In this document: positions 1 to 9,107 of the stretch, one piece after another
Layout: every line of letters begins with the position of its first letter
Numbering within the stretch: position 1 is the first letter of the stretch
From: Infirmifilum sp. NZ
GTDB lineage: Archaea > Thermoproteota > Thermoprotei > Thermofilales > Thermofilaceae
Length of the DNA stretch: 64,000 nucleotides
Direction: 5' to 3'
Assembly (NCBI RefSeq): GCF_022693705.1
Contig: NZ_CP094288.1
Coordinates: 884,443-948,442, forward strand
The notes under the pieces: generated by a model
The model's database searches: none
The model's input: only the letters and a program-made list of their open reading frames with translations
Told to the model about the DNA's origin: nothing
Program-made: the position numbers and the translations under genes

Positions 1-615
1 GTTTTCGTGCGGGAAGTTTTAGAGGAGTATGGACTTGGTCCCAACGGAGCTATTATCGCCGCGGTCGATATGTCTATAGAGCATCTTCCTTCACTGGACA
101 GGAGCATAGACGATGCTCCGGAGGGCTACGTTCTCATAGACACGCCGGGTCAAATGGAGCTCTTCACATTCCGGCAAAGCGGTGGTATAATCATTAACTC
201 CCTTTGTAAGCCTAGCCGGAGGTGCGCTTCGGTATTCATTTTAGACGCCTCCCTTTCTTCGGATCCTTACAACCTAGTATCTCAGATATTTCTCGCTGCT
301 TCTGCATTCTACCGCTTAAGACTACCACTCGTAGTTCTGCTAAACAAGATGGACGTGCTTAGCGATGCCGATAGACAGAGAGTCTCCGAGTGGCTCTCGA
401 ATCCGGAGATGCTTGAAGAGGAAATTTCCAGGATGCCCAGGGATTACGACGCGCACTTCTCAAGGAGCGTTACTCGCTTGCTCCTAGACTTCCTCGACAT
501 TATTCCCGTAGTGATGGTTTCTGCGAAGAAAAGCCAAAACTTCGAAGAAGTTTACTTCCACCTACAGCAAATATACATGGGTGGTGAAGATTTCGAGTTA
601 ACCGTTAGGGATTAG
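1..615 (+). CDS. GPN-loop GTPase, 5'-truncated by the window edge
   Basis: This is the C-terminal part of a GPN-loop GTPase. The diagnostic GLGPNGA loop is about residues 9-15 from the first GTG, followed by the G3 motif DTPGQME and the G4 motif NKMD. The P-loop (G1), which lies upstream of the GPN loop in this family, is missing, and the frame is open to base 1, so the gene starts outside the window. Family members form dimers and, in eukaryotes, assist assembly of RNA polymerase II; the archaeal role is not settled. The stop codon overlaps the stop of the convergent next gene by a few bases. Confidence 0.93.
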   Translation, partial: VFVREVLEEYGLGPNGAIIAAVDMSIEHLPSLDRSIDDAPEGYVLIDTPGQMELFTFRQSGGIIINSLCKPSRRCASVFILDASLSSDPYNLVSQIFLAASAFYRLRLPLVVLLNKMDVLSDADRQRVSEWLSNPEMLEEEISRMPRDYDAHFSRSVTRLLLDFLDIIPVVMVSAKKSQNFEEVYFHLQQIYMGGEDFELTVRD

Positions 616-1310
616 TCAAAAAATTCAAGGATGCGCTCTAGTGAGGGGTTCGACGTAATGTATCTACCTACAACGTAGATATCAGCGTCGATTAATGCTC
701 TGACTTCTCGCACGAGTTGCGGGGTTAAGCCTCCTGCAACGGCCACCTTAGAAGCCGGTAGAATCCCCCTAATGTACTCCACCACACCCACTATATCCTT
801 GAAGAACTCCTCAGCCGACCTCCCCCTTTCTTCGTCAATGCCCCGGTGGAACTCGAACACAAGCTTATCCTCCGGGAAAGATAAGTTACGCACAAGCGAC
901 GTAACTACATCGGCACGCGCTTTTAGGTCTGTGACACCTATAAAATCGACGACGACGCTCTTGCTACGCTCCATAGCGACTTCTAAAACGGACCTAATGG
1001 TGGATCTTGGAGCCATAGCGAGAACCGACACGCTGTCGGCAAAGAAGTCAAAGGCCAAAGAGGCCTCTAGCCTTCCCACGTCAGCTATTTTCAAGTCAGC
1101 CATCAAATGGGTGCCTGGAGATGAGAGCTTCAGCTTCGGGAGTATGGACAGCCCAAAAAGTTTAACAAGAGGGGTTCCTGCCTCGACTATTAGCCTCTCA
1201 CAGCTGAGAGCTCCACTACGGCAAGCACTGTTCACGGTGCTTGCAATTTTTAGAGCCTGAGCTTCGTCTGTAACGTCGATAGCGATTTGCAAGGAGTATG
1301 GTTTTGCCAT
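612..1310 (-). CDS. 3-hexulose-6-phosphate synthase / OMP decarboxylase superfamily protein
   Basis: A 232-residue TIM-barrel protein of the orotidine-5'-phosphate decarboxylase superfamily. Visible landmarks are the N-terminal strand LQIAIDV, an EAGTPLVK segment, the phosphate-sugar and metal motif ADLKIADVG with the expected D-x-K-x-x-D spacing, and the C-terminal phosphate-binding segments VAGGLTPQ and VVGRYIT. The EAGTPL and VVGR-IT signatures resemble 3-hexulose-6-phosphate synthase more than true OMP decarboxylase. In archaea that enzyme converts fructose-6-phosphate-derived hexulose phosphate to ribulose 5-phosphate and formaldehyde, supplying pentoses. No hexulose isomerase gene is adjacent, so the exact reaction is inferred. 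Confidence 0.8.
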   Translation of the reverse strand: MAKPYSLQIAIDVTDEAQALKIASTVNSACRSGALSCERLIVEAGTPLVKLFGLSILPKLKLSSPGTHLMADLKIADVGRLEASLAFDFFADSVSVLAMAPRSTIRSVLEVAMERSKSVVVDFIGVTDLKARADVVTSLVRNLSFPEDKLVFEFHRGIDEERGRSAEEFFKDIVGVVEYIRGILPASKVAVAGGLTPQLVREVRALIDADIYVVGRYITSNPSLERILEFFD

Positions 1311-1506
1311 ACAAAAGGAGTTGCCCCTACGCTGAAAAATTAACGTTGCGGCTTTTGAGTGCTGACTAGAAGTCAGATAAACAATTATGATATGATTGAA
1401 TCAGACAAGCACCGCTCCGGCACTCTCACAGCTTTGGGCCCACAATTCAGAGTTAGGTTCAGAGAGCTTGAGTGGAGACAGGAAAACTAGTAAGAATTTG
1501 AAGGCA

Positions 1507-2457
1507 TCACTGCTCCTGTAAGTTGCGGTTCAGCATATTAAACTCGAAGAGGAGTTTAAACTCATCCAAGGATAGCGCTTCTCCTCTCTTGTACTTTTCG
1601 TAAGCCTCTAAGGCCTTTCCATAGAGCAGTTTCTTACGCTCCTCCAGGTGCTGTGAAAGCTCCTTAGCTTTCAGTAGCACTGAGACTCTCTCCAGCTCCT
1701 CGCGTACCGCTCTCTCTTCTTGGAGGAGCGTTAGAAGCTCCTGGTGGTAAGCGTTTGCTTTCTCCCTAATGCTGTCTCTCTCCTGGCGAAGGTTTTGAAT
1801 CTTCTGGAACAGCTCATCGCGCTGAGCTTTCAGCTTCTGCACCTCCTCCTTCACCTTCAGATACTCTGACACGATCTGTTTAAGCTGCTCGCTAACCTGC
1901 GCTATCTGCTCTTTCAGTTGAGGAATGCGTTGCCTAGTTTCCTCAATCTTTGCCCTAAGTTCATTGAGGTGTTTTACATTAACGTAAATGGATTCCAGGC
2001 TTCTGATCTTGTTTATTATGACCTTTTCAACCTCGGGGGGCAGAGTCATTGTTTGGTACTGCCACTCTAGTTGCTCTATTCTGCTTCTAAGCTCGTCTTC
2101 ATCGTAGTTCTTAGATCCCAGGAAGCTTCTAAGTGCCTTATACTCGCCGTTGAGTTTCTTTAACTCTTCACGGGCTTTGTTCAACTCGTCGATGAGCTTC
2201 TTTCGCTCCTCGCGCGTAGAGACAAGCCTATCGTAGAGTTCCTTCTTTTTCTCTATAAGCTGGGAGAGCTGCTGACGGAGCTGTAAGAATTGTTCACGGA
2301 GGTTTTTAATCTCGGCCGAGAGTTTTTTCACCTCACTGTTGGCAATATCTCTATTTGAGCGCGTCTCTGAGATTTTCGCATCCAGCTCTTGAAGCTTTCT
2401 TCTGAGCTCATGGAATTGCTGCCGCAATGCCTGAATGTCCTCGTCGACTATTGTCAT
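1507..2457 (-). CDS. Archaeal coiled-coil protein, COG1340-type
   Basis: A 316-residue protein that is almost entirely charged heptad repeats (Q, E, K, L, R). A short break near residue 140 (TMTLPPEVEKVIINKIRSLE) divides two long coiled coils, an arrangement I recognise from the uncharacterised archaeal coiled-coil family COG1340. There is no signal peptide or membrane segment, so it should be cytosolic. The gene stands alone; its start is preceded by an AT-rich CTTTAAATAAG element near 2518-2528 on the minus strand, a plausible TATA box. The function is unknown, and low sequence complexity makes remote homology unreliable. Confidence 0.8.
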   Translation of the reverse strand: MTIVDEDIQALRQQFHELRRKLQELDAKISETRSNRDIANSEVKKLSAEIKNLREQFLQLRQQLSQLIEKKKELYDRLVSTREERKKLIDELNKAREELKKLNGEYKALRSFLGSKNYDEDELRSRIEQLEWQYQTMTLPPEVEKVIINKIRSLESIYVNVKHLNELRAKIEETRQRIPQLKEQIAQVSEQLKQIVSEYLKVKEEVQKLKAQRDELFQKIQNLRQERDSIREKANAYHQELLTLLQEERAVREELERVSVLLKAKELSQHLEERKKLLYGKALEAYEKYKRGEALSLDEFKLLFEFNMLNRNLQEQ

Positions 2458-2563
2458 ATAGTCACCGTACGTCCAAGCGAGTTTCGTTGCGCGTGCATGA
2501 AGCCTTATGCCACTCCTTATTTAAAGTTATGTCCTTAAAAACGTTTACTTAGTTACCTGGATC

Positions 2564-3433
2564 TCATATACCCACAGTTAACTCGGCCTCTTCAGTAATC
2601 TGTTTCAAGACCCTCCTGATAGTGAGTGTAGAAACATTGGCCGACTTTGCGACGATATCTTGGCTAAGCTTAAATCCCAGCATTTTAATAAAAAGATAGA
2701 CCGTTGCACCGGCAACTCCTGATGGCTTAACCCCCTGAAGTATCTTCGCTAGGCTATCAGCAGTTTTCGCTAGAACATGCATCGGCATATCGCTGAGAGG
2801 GTTCTCTCTTTTACCACTACGTTGACTTTCAATTCTCAACCTGCTTAAGATGGATGGCAAGTGCTCACTTGGTTTGCGCACGGCCCTGGTCTTGGCAGGT
2901 TGAATGTAGCCTTCTTTAACGAGTACCCGGTACGTTCGGTAAACCTTTCTGACATCTGCACCAGCTATTCTCTCTAGCTGGTTCTGCGTCAAGGTGACGT
3001 TCGGGTATCTCTTCAGGACGTAAAAAAGTAGAGTTGCGATGATGAGCTTGTGGCTTCTGCCTTTCAGACCACCAGCTTTCCTTATTTCTCCGAACAGTCG
3101 CTCAACTTCTGTCATGACGTAACCTGGGATGTTGAACTCTCTTTGGACCTGCGAAAGGTAAGAAGAGTACTCTCTGTTCTTGCTGGATTCGCGGGATAGT
3201 TCTCGGCTCCCTAATAAGTGTTTGATGCTTATAGCCCTTGGAGTTGTGTCCGGGTTCTTGGGCATTCTTTCACTGTGGACCTTCCTCAAGTACTCTTCCT
3301 GGGACCGAGGCTTTAGCGGCTCTGCGACAGGACCGTAAATATAGCCACAAACAGGGCAAACGTACTCACCAGTTTCCGGGTTAAACATGGGAGGAGTTGT
3401 TGTACCGCAATTCGGGCATCTATTTCCTGCCAC
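2564..3433 (-). CDS. tfb: Transcription initiation factor B (TFB)
   Basis: Archaeal TFIIB homologue. It recruits RNA polymerase to TBP-bound promoters. The N-terminal zinc ribbon is CPNC...CPVC near residues 6-29, followed by a charged B-finger/linker and two cyclin-fold repeats (about 95-190 and 190-285), the second containing the helix-turn-helix around SQDIVAKSANVSTLTIRR. I place the start at the GTG at 3431-3433 because a strong GGGAGG ribosome-binding site lies just upstream and the zinc ribbon then begins at residue 6, as is usual. The frame stays open to an ATG at 3529, but that would bury the start inside gar1. It overlaps the end of gar1 by 14 bases and is probably co-transcribed with it. 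Confidence 0.93.
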   Translation of the reverse strand: MAGNRCPNCGTTTPPMFNPETGEYVCPVCGYIYGPVAEPLKPRSQEEYLRKVHSERMPKNPDTTPRAISIKHLLGSRELSRESSKNREYSSYLSQVQREFNIPGYVMTEVERLFGEIRKAGGLKGRSHKLIIATLLFYVLKRYPNVTLTQNQLERIAGADVRKVYRTYRVLVKEGYIQPAKTRAVRKPSEHLPSILSRLRIESQRSGKRENPLSDMPMHVLAKTADSLAKILQGVKPSGVAGATVYLFIKMLGFKLSQDIVAKSANVSTLTIRRVLKQITEEAELTVGI

Positions 3434-3701
3434 GGCCCTCCCCGGCTCTCTTCTTGCCCGCGTGTCTTGGATTTCCCTTCCAGTAGAGAACCTTCCCGAT
3501 AAAGGCTTCCGGCTTCCATCGGCTCTCATCTACTTTGACCAGAACAAACGGCGAGTTAACAGGCCCTATTACATCATAGACATAGCCTACTACCGCCATT
3601 TTCTCATCGTAAACCTTTTCCCCAGGTACCGGAACTTCTTTGGCCTCTACCAAGAGGTTTTTGTTCCGCGTAAACAGCCTCACCTTGCCTATAGGCCTCA
3701 T
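3420..3701 (-). CDS. gar1: H/ACA RNP protein Gar1
   Basis: A 93-residue Gar1 homologue, part of the H/ACA pseudouridylation RNP with Cbf5, Nop10 and L7Ae. The beta-barrel core reads from RPIGKVRLF through PVPGEKVYDEK and GYVYDVIGPVNSPFVLVKV, matching the Gar1 pattern, and the tail is basic (GKKRAGEGRGRK). The ATG at 3701 is chosen over upstream in-frame starts because archaeal Gar1 proteins begin directly at this strand and GAGAG lies just upstream. It is divergent from nop5 and sits upstream of tfb, an arrangement common in archaea. Confidence 0.88.
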   Translation of the reverse strand: MRPIGKVRLFTRNKNLLVEAKEVPVPGEKVYDEKMAVVGYVYDVIGPVNSPFVLVKVDESRWKPEAFIGKVLYWKGNPRHAGKKRAGEGRGRK

Positions 3702-3766
3702 AGAAACTCTCAGAAGACAGGGAGTTACGCACCTAAATCGATTTCGCCTCAAAGTGCGGAGAATTA

Positions 3767-3779
3767 TTTATATTATGCC
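3767..3779 (+). promoter_or_regulatory. Probable nop5 promoter TATA box
   Basis: The sequence ATTATTTATATTA lies in the 102-bp divergent gap between gar1 and nop5. Its centre is about 30 bases before the nop5 ATG, giving a transcription start within a few bases of the start codon. It is AT-rich on both strands and may also serve gar1, though the distance to that start (about 70 bases) is longer. Confidence 0.6.
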
Positions 3780-3803
3780 ATCGTTAATCTCCAGAGTGGC
3801 ACC

Positions 3804-5033
3804 ATGGCTAAAGCATACTTGTTGCTAAACCCCCTTGCTGTATACTTGCTCGATGAGGGGGGAGAGGCTAAAACGTTCTACAAGCTGTACAGAGATGATA
3901 TCTCCCGAGAAAGATATCTTGAGCTCCTCTACGATATGGAACAAGGAAAATTACCAGAAGAGATCCTGGAGTTTATTGCAAGAAGCGTTGAACCCGGAGA
4001 CGAGCTGGTCGTTGAGGACAGCGATCTGGGGAGGTTCATCTCATCTAAGCTAAAAGATGTTAAGGTAGTACCTGCAGCTGGAAACGAGGTAATGCTAAAA
4101 GCTAGGGAAAACATAGCAAATCTCATCGAGACGTCTCTCGGAGTGAGCGCACAAAAATATTACAGTTTGCTCCACGAGTTGACGCTTCAGCTAACTCGGT
4201 TAAAGGTTAAGGAAGTTGCCGAAAAGCGGGACCTGTTCGTCGCCCAAGCGATCAACGCGCTGGATGATGTAAACAAGACAATCAATCTGTTCGCCTCTAG
4301 GGTTCGAGAGTGGTACAGCCTGCACTTCCCAGAGCTAGATGAGCTTGTAGATGAGCATGAAGACTATTTCAGAATCGTCAGCAACATAGGATTCAGAGAC
4401 AAGATAACTAAGGAGAAGCTACTCGAAATTGGATTGAAGGAGGACCTAGCTGAGAAGATAGCGAACGCAGCTAAGTCCAGCATGGGAGCAGACCTCACGG
4501 AATTTGACCTCGAGGCGATCCGCCTTATATCAGACACAGGTCTCAGACTCTATGCAGTTAGACGTAGCCTTGAGAGGTACATCGACGAGGCAATGTACGA
4601 AGTCGCACCGAACATCAGGGGACTTGTAGGCTCGTTGCTGGGAGCGAGGCTCATTTCACTAGCTGGTGGCTTGGATAAGCTTGCCAAGCTGCCTGCCAGC
4701 ACAATCCAGGTTCTGGGGGCTGAAAAGGCGCTTTTCAGGGCGCTAAGGTACGGTGCAAAGCCGCCTAAGCACGGCGTAATTTTCCAGCACCCCTTGATCC
4801 ATAAATCCCCGAAGTGGCAAAGGGGAAAAATCGCTCGAGCCTTAGCTGCCAAACTAGCTATAGCAGCACGCATAGATGCATTTTCCGGTGAGTACCGCGC
4901 TGACGAGCTCAGGGAAGATCTTGAGAAGAGGGTTGAAGAGATAAAAACGCTATACGCCAAACCCCCAGCTAAACCTGAAAAAACCACTAAAGCTAGAAAG
5001 GGTGGTAAACACCATAAGGGTGGTAGAAGATGA
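3804..5033 (+). CDS. nop5: C/D box sRNP protein Nop5 (Nop56/58 homologue)
   Basis: The scaffold protein of archaeal C/D box sRNPs, which binds L7Ae-bound sRNA and recruits fibrillarin for 2'-O-methylation. The protein has about 409 residues: an N-terminal fibrillarin-binding domain ([16 protein letters not shown]), a central coiled coil, the NOP domain around 265-320 with the signature [20 protein letters not shown] and the following [14 protein letters not shown], and a lysine/glycine-rich tail. The ATG at 3804 begins the family N-terminus; the frame is open further upstream, but only through the divergent gar1 promoter region. The stop overlaps the fibrillarin start as ATGA, indicating a translationally coupled operon. 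Confidence 0.96.
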   Translation: MAKAYLLLNPLAVYLLDEGGEAKTFYKLYRDDISRERYLELLYDMEQGKLPEEILEFIARSVEPGDELVVEDSDLGRFISSKLKDVKVVPAAGNEVMLKARENIANLIETSLGVSAQKYYSLLHELTLQLTRLKVKEVAEKRDLFVAQAINALDDVNKTINLFASRVREWYSLHFPELDELVDEHEDYFRIVSNIGFRDKITKEKLLEIGLKEDLAEKIANAAKSSMGADLTEFDLEAIRLISDTGLRLYAVRRSLERYIDEAMYEVAPNIRGLVGSLLGARLISLAGGLDKLAKLPASTIQVLGAEKALFRALRYGAKPPKHGVIFQHPLIHKSPKWQRGKIARALAAKLAIAARIDAFSGEYRADELREDLEKRVEEIKTLYAKPPAKPEKTTKARKGGKHHKGGRR

Positions 5034-5731
5034 TCAGAGCGCTGAAAGTTAGAGAACATGAGGAGTTTCCCGGAGTCTACGTGGTAGACTTTGAGGACGG
5101 GAGCAGCAAGCTTGCTACGATTAACCTAGCGCCTGGAATCAAGGTCTACGGGGAGCAACTTGTCAGCATTGGAGGCAAGGAGTACAGGATCTGGAATCCC
5201 TATAGAAGCAAGCTTGCTGGAGCAATATACAAAGGCCTAAAGACGAATCCCATTAAACCAGGTACCAAGGTGCTATACTTAGGGGTGGCATCAGGCACCA
5301 CTCCAAGCCACGTTTCGGACATTATTGGGCCATCGGGTGTTCTATACGGAGTAGAGTTTGCTCCAAGGGTGATGAGAGAGTTCATCGAGAAAGTTGCCGT
5401 CCACAGGAGCAACGTGATACCACTCCTAGCAGACGCCAGGTTTCCATCGAAGTATGCACACTTCGTTGAGGCGGTAGACGTCATTTACGCCGACATAGCT
5501 CAACCCTTCCAAAGCAAGTACGTTGCAGACAACGCTGACATGTTTCTAAAGAAGGGTGGGTGGATCATGATGGCAATAAAAGCGATGAGCATCGACGTAA
5601 CAAAAGCACCGTCTGAGACCTACAAAAGGGAAATGGATGAGCTAGAACGCCGCGGGTACAAAGTTAAGGAATCTTTACACCTCGAACCATACGACGAGGC
5701 GCATGCCTTCGTCGTTGCCCAGAAGCTATAA
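5030..5731 (+). CDS. flpA: Fibrillarin-like rRNA/tRNA 2'-O-methyltransferase
   Basis: A 233-residue fibrillarin, the catalytic subunit of the C/D box sRNP. The SAM-binding motif [17 protein letters not shown] is near residue 82, followed by the fibrillarin signature YGVEFAPRV and the acidic motif YADIAQP. The C-terminal segment [15 protein letters not shown] is also typical. The start overlaps the nop5 stop by four bases. Together with L7Ae (54593-54976) and the sRNAs at 46803, 54358 and 60290, the window encodes a complete guide-methylation system. Confidence 0.97.
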   Translation: MIRALKVREHEEFPGVYVVDFEDGSSKLATINLAPGIKVYGEQLVSIGGKEYRIWNPYRSKLAGAIYKGLKTNPIKPGTKVLYLGVASGTTPSHVSDIIGPSGVLYGVEFAPRVMREFIEKVAVHRSNVIPLLADARFPSKYAHFVEAVDVIYADIAQPFQSKYVADNADMFLKKGGWIMMAIKAMSIDVTKAPSETYKREMDELERRGYKVKESLHLEPYDEAHAFVVAQKL

Positions 5732-6770
5732 GCACGCTGTGACAACAGTGGATATCGAACATTTAAAGAAAAGGATGGTACTAGTCAACCCAGATCCTCA
5801 TGTTCTCTTCGATAGAGCAGTTGAAGAGTGTAAACGACGCCCTCCACCTGCTCGGAGCGGGAAAAAACTAGAGGTGATAAAAAAAGACAGCCTGAGGTGC
5901 ATTGAGAGAGCTCACAGGTTCCTGGATGTGTATTTCGGAAGAGTAATCGAGACGTGCCCCTTTATCGAAGACCTTCATCCTCTTTTCCGCGAATTACTAC
6001 TCCTTAGCGTTAATGTAAATGACTATAAGGTATGCCTCTCTAGGTTAAACTCCTCGCGGAAAATTCTGCTTAAAATTTTTCGAGAGGAGGCAAGAAGGGT
6101 TAAATCGTCGGAGAGCCCAAAGGAGGTATTACTGGCGCGCAGAAGTTTTTTCGGAAGAACACTCTCGGTTCTGGAGACACTCGATAAGTGCTTAAAAGAA
6201 ATTAAGCTAGCACAGCAAGCGTTTCTGACGCTGCCAGAGCTCGACGTTAAGCTTCCTACCGTAGTGATCGCCGGAGCCCCTAACGTCGGCAAATCCACCC
6301 TGCTACGGGCGCTAACGAGAGCCAAGCCCAAGGTGAGTCCCTACCCTTTTACGACCAGAGAGCTTATAGTAGGTGTCCTCGAACGCAAAGGCTTAAAGAT
6401 ACAGCTAGTGGATACTCCCGGGCTTTTGGATACGCCACTCGAAGAGAAGAATAAAGTCGAGAAGCAGGCGGTACTTGCTATTAGGCATATCGCGTCCTTA
6501 ATATTCTTCGTGGTCGACCCGACCGAGTCATGTGGTTTTCCACTTGAGTTTCAAAAAACAGTTTACGACCAGCTATCCCTCAACTTTCCTGGTATAAAGA
6601 TTGTTAAAATTGCCAACAAGATAGACATCGCTACCAAAGAGCACGTCGAGAAACTTGAGAGAGTCTTCGCTTCCGCTGATTTCATACACGTGTCGGCTGA
6701 GAAAAAGCAGAACATCGAAAAGATATTCGAAGCCCTCGACTCGCACTTCTCCTTGCCCTATCAAGGTTGA
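5703..6770 (+). CDS. Nog1/Obg-like GTPase
   Basis: A 355-residue GTPase with an N-terminal helical domain of about 180 residues followed by a G domain: G1 [10 protein letters not shown]3 DTPG, G4 NKID and G5-like SAEK. The helical N-terminus before the G domain, together with the FTTRELIVG switch region, fits the NOG1 family, which acts in large ribosomal subunit assembly. The start is uncertain: an ATG at 5703 overlaps flpA by 29 bases and follows GAGG, a GTG lies at 5739, and an ATG at 5775 precedes [12 protein letters not shown], which resembles other archaeal N-termini. It follows nop5-flpA and is probably in that operon. Confidence 0.88.
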   Translation: MPSSLPRSYKHAVTTVDIEHLKKRMVLVNPDPHVLFDRAVEECKRRPPPARSGKKLEVIKKDSLRCIERAHRFLDVYFGRVIETCPFIEDLHPLFRELLLLSVNVNDYKVCLSRLNSSRKILLKIFREEARRVKSSESPKEVLLARRSFFGRTLSVLETLDKCLKEIKLAQQAFLTLPELDVKLPTVVIAGAPNVGKSTLLRALTRAKPKVSPYPFTTRELIVGVLERKGLKIQLVDTPGLLDTPLEEKNKVEKQAVLAIRHIASLIFFVVDPTESCGFPLEFQKTVYDQLSLNFPGIKIVKIANKIDIATKEHVEKLERVFASADFIHVSAEKKQNIEKIFEALDSHFSLPYQG

Positions 6771-6775
6771 GGCGG

Positions 6776-7085
6776 AAAATTTCGAGCACAACTTGGTTCC
6801 AGCACTCCCCCGTGTTGAGACTATTTCCCGAAGAAAAAGGTTCCGGGAGCTGTTTGAGAAAACGACAAGTCAGTGCGGCCTCCAAGAGGCACGGCGTGGG
6901 CAGAGTAGCTGGCTAGAGAGAAACCCAGCCCGCGGTTGGTCTCCGCGCTTAGCGGCGCTCTCCGGCAACCCCGATAACCGCGGACAGGAGGCTTGCTAGC
7001 AATACCAACCTCGAGATACCCCAAAGACAGGGGATGGTGAGTAAGATTAAGGGAGACTGTGGGGAACAAAAGGGGATATAGGCTC
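6776..7085. other. 310-bp non-coding stretch rich in hairpins
   Basis: No convincing reading frame is present between the GTPase and aIF2-beta. The region has several inverted repeats: GCCTC/GAGGC with a 3-nt loop near 6879, GCTGG/CCAGC, CCGCGGTT (from 6931) with AACCGCGG about 36 nt later enclosing CCGC/GCGG, and CCCC/GGGG near 7019. This suggests a structured RNA or an extended 3' region. I found none of the conserved signatures of SRP RNA, RNase P RNA or a C/D box sRNA. Confidence 0.35.
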
Positions 7086-7517
7086 CTAGAATGGTTTTAC
7101 AGGCGAGATGGCTCCACACGCCATGCATTTGATCGACATAAGTTTCTTTTCCTTGACGAGCAGAGTATCTGGGCTCCCACAGACCGGGCACTTCACATAG
7201 TCATTAAAGAACCTTTCAAGGAGCTTATTTAGGAGCTGTGGCGATGTTTCGCCTTGAATAACGGCAACACCCTCCTCGTAGTACCCTGGGAGGGCCGTTT
7301 CCTTAAGGATATAGCGTAATAGAACCTGAGGTTCTCTGTTCAGAAGCTCTGCAACGTTCTTAAAATTCGTTATGTAGACCCTCTTGCCGGAGATGGTTAC
7401 CTCAAACCTCGGTAAAGTGAACCTTTCGCCAGAACTCTTAGGTCTCCGCCTTGGTAACAGCTTGTATGCCCGTTCAAGTAGCTCTTCATATGCTGGAAAG
7501 CTATCTTCTGAGGCCAC
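7086..7517 (-). CDS. Translation initiation factor aIF2, beta subunit
   Basis: A 143-residue aIF2-beta. It binds the gamma subunit as part of the ternary complex that delivers initiator tRNA. It shows the alpha-beta core (RFEVTISGKRVYITNF, NREPQVLLRYILKE) and the C-terminal zinc ribbon CPVC...CMAC at about residues 115-135. Translation appears to start at a GTG. It lies 31 bases downstream of GINS51 on the same strand and is probably co-transcribed with it. Confidence 0.95.
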   Translation of the reverse strand: MASEDSFPAYEELLERAYKLLPRRRPKSSGERFTLPRFEVTISGKRVYITNFKNVAELLNREPQVLLRYILKETALPGYYEEGVAVIQGETSPQLLNKLLERFFNDYVKCPVCGSPDTLLVKEKKLMSIKCMACGAISPVKPF

Positions 7518-7548
7518 GGTACTGGTACCAAGTATATCCTGATAAATA

Positions 7549-8109
7549 TTACCCTTTCAACTCGCCGGGGATCTCCTCCGCGTATCCTGAGGCAACCAGC
7601 TCCTTAGCTAGCCTTTTAGGCAGGTAAGCGACATCCCCTTTGCCGAATGGCCCTAGGCTTAAGTCGTGGTCGACGATCTTAGGATAAGGTTGTAGGAAGA
7701 ACACTAGAGTCTTTTCTTCCCTCTTTCTCGCTTGGGTGCTCCCTGCACTTCTGCCGGCGACCGAGACCCTCTCCTTCTCCTCTGTTCTTTGATACACCTG
7801 GGGATTAGCGTTGAAGGTCTCTAAAGCCGAGATAACTTTCTCAAGCACCTCTCTCTCAAGACGCGGAAGTGAATTAACATTCTGCTGGAAACTCCCTCGA
7901 TAGATGAGGCTGATCTCCTTAATTAGTCTGATGAGGAAAAGAGCCCTTAAGGTTGAAAGAGCAATTTTAACCGTATGCTCCACAGCACTCTCTCTGCGTA
8001 AGTACTCTACAACTTTCTCGTAGAAGTCCTGTTCCAAAATTTCTAGGTCGGCGTTTAACATCTCATTGATGAGCTTTGTGAAGATCGTTGCAAAGTCCAC
8101 TTCAGCCAC
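7549..8109 (-). CDS. GINS51-type replication factor (Sld5/Psf1-like)
   Basis: A 186-residue GINS subunit of the CMG replicative helicase. The N-terminal helical A domain is followed by a polar linker (about 108-130, rich in E, K, R, S) and the small beta B domain at the C-terminus, containing LQPYPKIVDHDLSLGPF and KGDVAYLP. The A-then-B order is the GINS51 (Psf1/Sld5) type. The partner GINS23 is at 55321 next to mcm, so the two subunits are in separate operons. The start codon is GTG; a TTTTAAAG box lies about 50 bases upstream. Confidence 0.88.
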   Translation of the reverse strand: MAEVDFATIFTKLINEMLNADLEILEQDFYEKVVEYLRRESAVEHTVKIALSTLRALFLIRLIKEISLIYRGSFQQNVNSLPRLEREVLEKVISALETFNANPQVYQRTEEKERVSVAGRSAGSTQARKREEKTLVFFLQPYPKIVDHDLSLGPFGKGDVAYLPKRLAKELVASGYAEEIPGELKG

Positions 8110-8349
8110 CGTTCTGCTCTATATGCGCTCTTTCCCAGTCTAGATCCCGCCGCGGCCCTTTAAAACGTTGCGCCGTTCCACGTCCAGAGGTTCCTCGCAT
8201 GCTTAATCCATCACGTATAATCCCAGCCTGGTTAAGGGGCGGAGCTTTTGGGGTCAGCACTGGAGGAAAGCGTTCTTGCCACGTGTTGTGCAGGAGGTTC
8301 GAGCTTGGGAAAGCGGTCATTTGAGGCGCGCTCCCAATAGGTGTGCTGT

Positions 8350-8919
8350 TTATCGCTTCGAGTTCTCGACGATGTTTTTAATGTCCTCTATCACCTTTGA
8401 ATCAATGCCTAGAAGCGACCTGTACTCGTTGGGTATGCTTTCAAGTGTTTCTCGGATTTCGTAGGGGAATACCGCCCACTCTTCTATCACGCGCACGAAA
8501 AAGTCAGGCCGAGTTTTCGCCCAAGGCTTTACATAGAGAGCAGCGCTTCTAACCTCTCCTGGATTATGTGCCGAGATGTATTTTAAAACGAAACTTAGGG
8601 TAGTCCCGCTGTCAACAATATCGTCGACCACGAGGACGGGTTTGCCTTGTACCTCATCACTATTGATGGAGCCTTCCAAGATTGGCTCTTTCGCTGCAGT
8701 TCCAATGCCTTCGTAGAGCCGTACAGAGACGTTGGCGATCCTGCGTATCGACAGGAAGTCGGACAGTAATCTGCCTACGACTAAACCTCCTCTGGCAACG
8801 ACTACTAGAAGCTCTGGATGAAAGCCGGCGAAAGCTATTTTCTTAGCCAACTCTAAGGTATCGTAGAAGAGCTCGCTCCAGGTGATTTTGCGTAATTTTA
8901 AGGTTCCGAAACTAGCCAT
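8350..8919 (-). CDS. Purine-type phosphoribosyltransferase
   Basis: A phosphoribosyltransferase of the COG2236/xanthine-guanine type. The PRPP loop is VLVVDDIVDSGTT (about residues 100-112) and the pyrophosphate-binding loop is VVARGGLVVGRLL (about 43-55). Such enzymes salvage xanthine, guanine or hypoxanthine with PRPP; the base cannot be read from sequence alone. Two ATGs are possible, at 8934 and 8919; I prefer 8919 because the 8934 start abuts an inverted repeat (8936-8955). The PRPP synthetase operon ends about 170 bases upstream at 9108, which fits a shared PRPP economy. Confidence 0.85.
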   Translation of the reverse strand: MASFGTLKLRKITWSELFYDTLELAKKIAFAGFHPELLVVVARGGLVVGRLLSDFLSIRRIANVSVRLYEGIGTAAKEPILEGSINSDEVQGKPVLVVDDIVDSGTTLSFVLKYISAHNPGEVRSAALYVKPWAKTRPDFFVRVIEEWAVFPYEIRETLESIPNEYRSLLGIDSKVIEDIKNIVENSKR

Positions 8920-8935
8920 AAAACGTAATCTCATA

Positions 8936-8955
8936 GGGCAAAAAAGTTTTTGCCC
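8936..8955. promoter_or_regulatory. Inverted repeat at the phosphoribosyltransferase start (possible operator)
   Basis: Arms GGGCAAAAA (8936-8944) and TTTTTGCCC (8947-8955) form a perfect 9-bp inverted repeat with a 2-nt spacer. It sits immediately upstream of the phosphoribosyltransferase gene on the minus strand. The position is where a repressor would compete with TBP/TFB, so an operator role is plausible but inferred. Confidence 0.45.
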
Positions 8956-9107
8956 CTAAGATTGCTCGAAAACGCTGCCTCTCGACTCTATTAGATCTCT
9001 AAGAATACAGAGCTTCACGACGCGTAATACGAAATATTCGTTTTGCTCAACAAGTTGTATTCCAGGATTTAGCTGATAACTCACGCCAACACATTAACAA
9101 ATGTCAA

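Noticed and set aside
1360-1380. CTGACT/AGTCAG hairpin near 1365 as a terminator or operator
   Set aside because: A 6-bp stem in AT-rich DNA with no T-run or promoter relation; likely chance.
3387-3803. Upstream extension of the nop5 frame
   Set aside because: It runs antisense through tfb and gar1 and the promoter; the family N-terminus begins at 3804.
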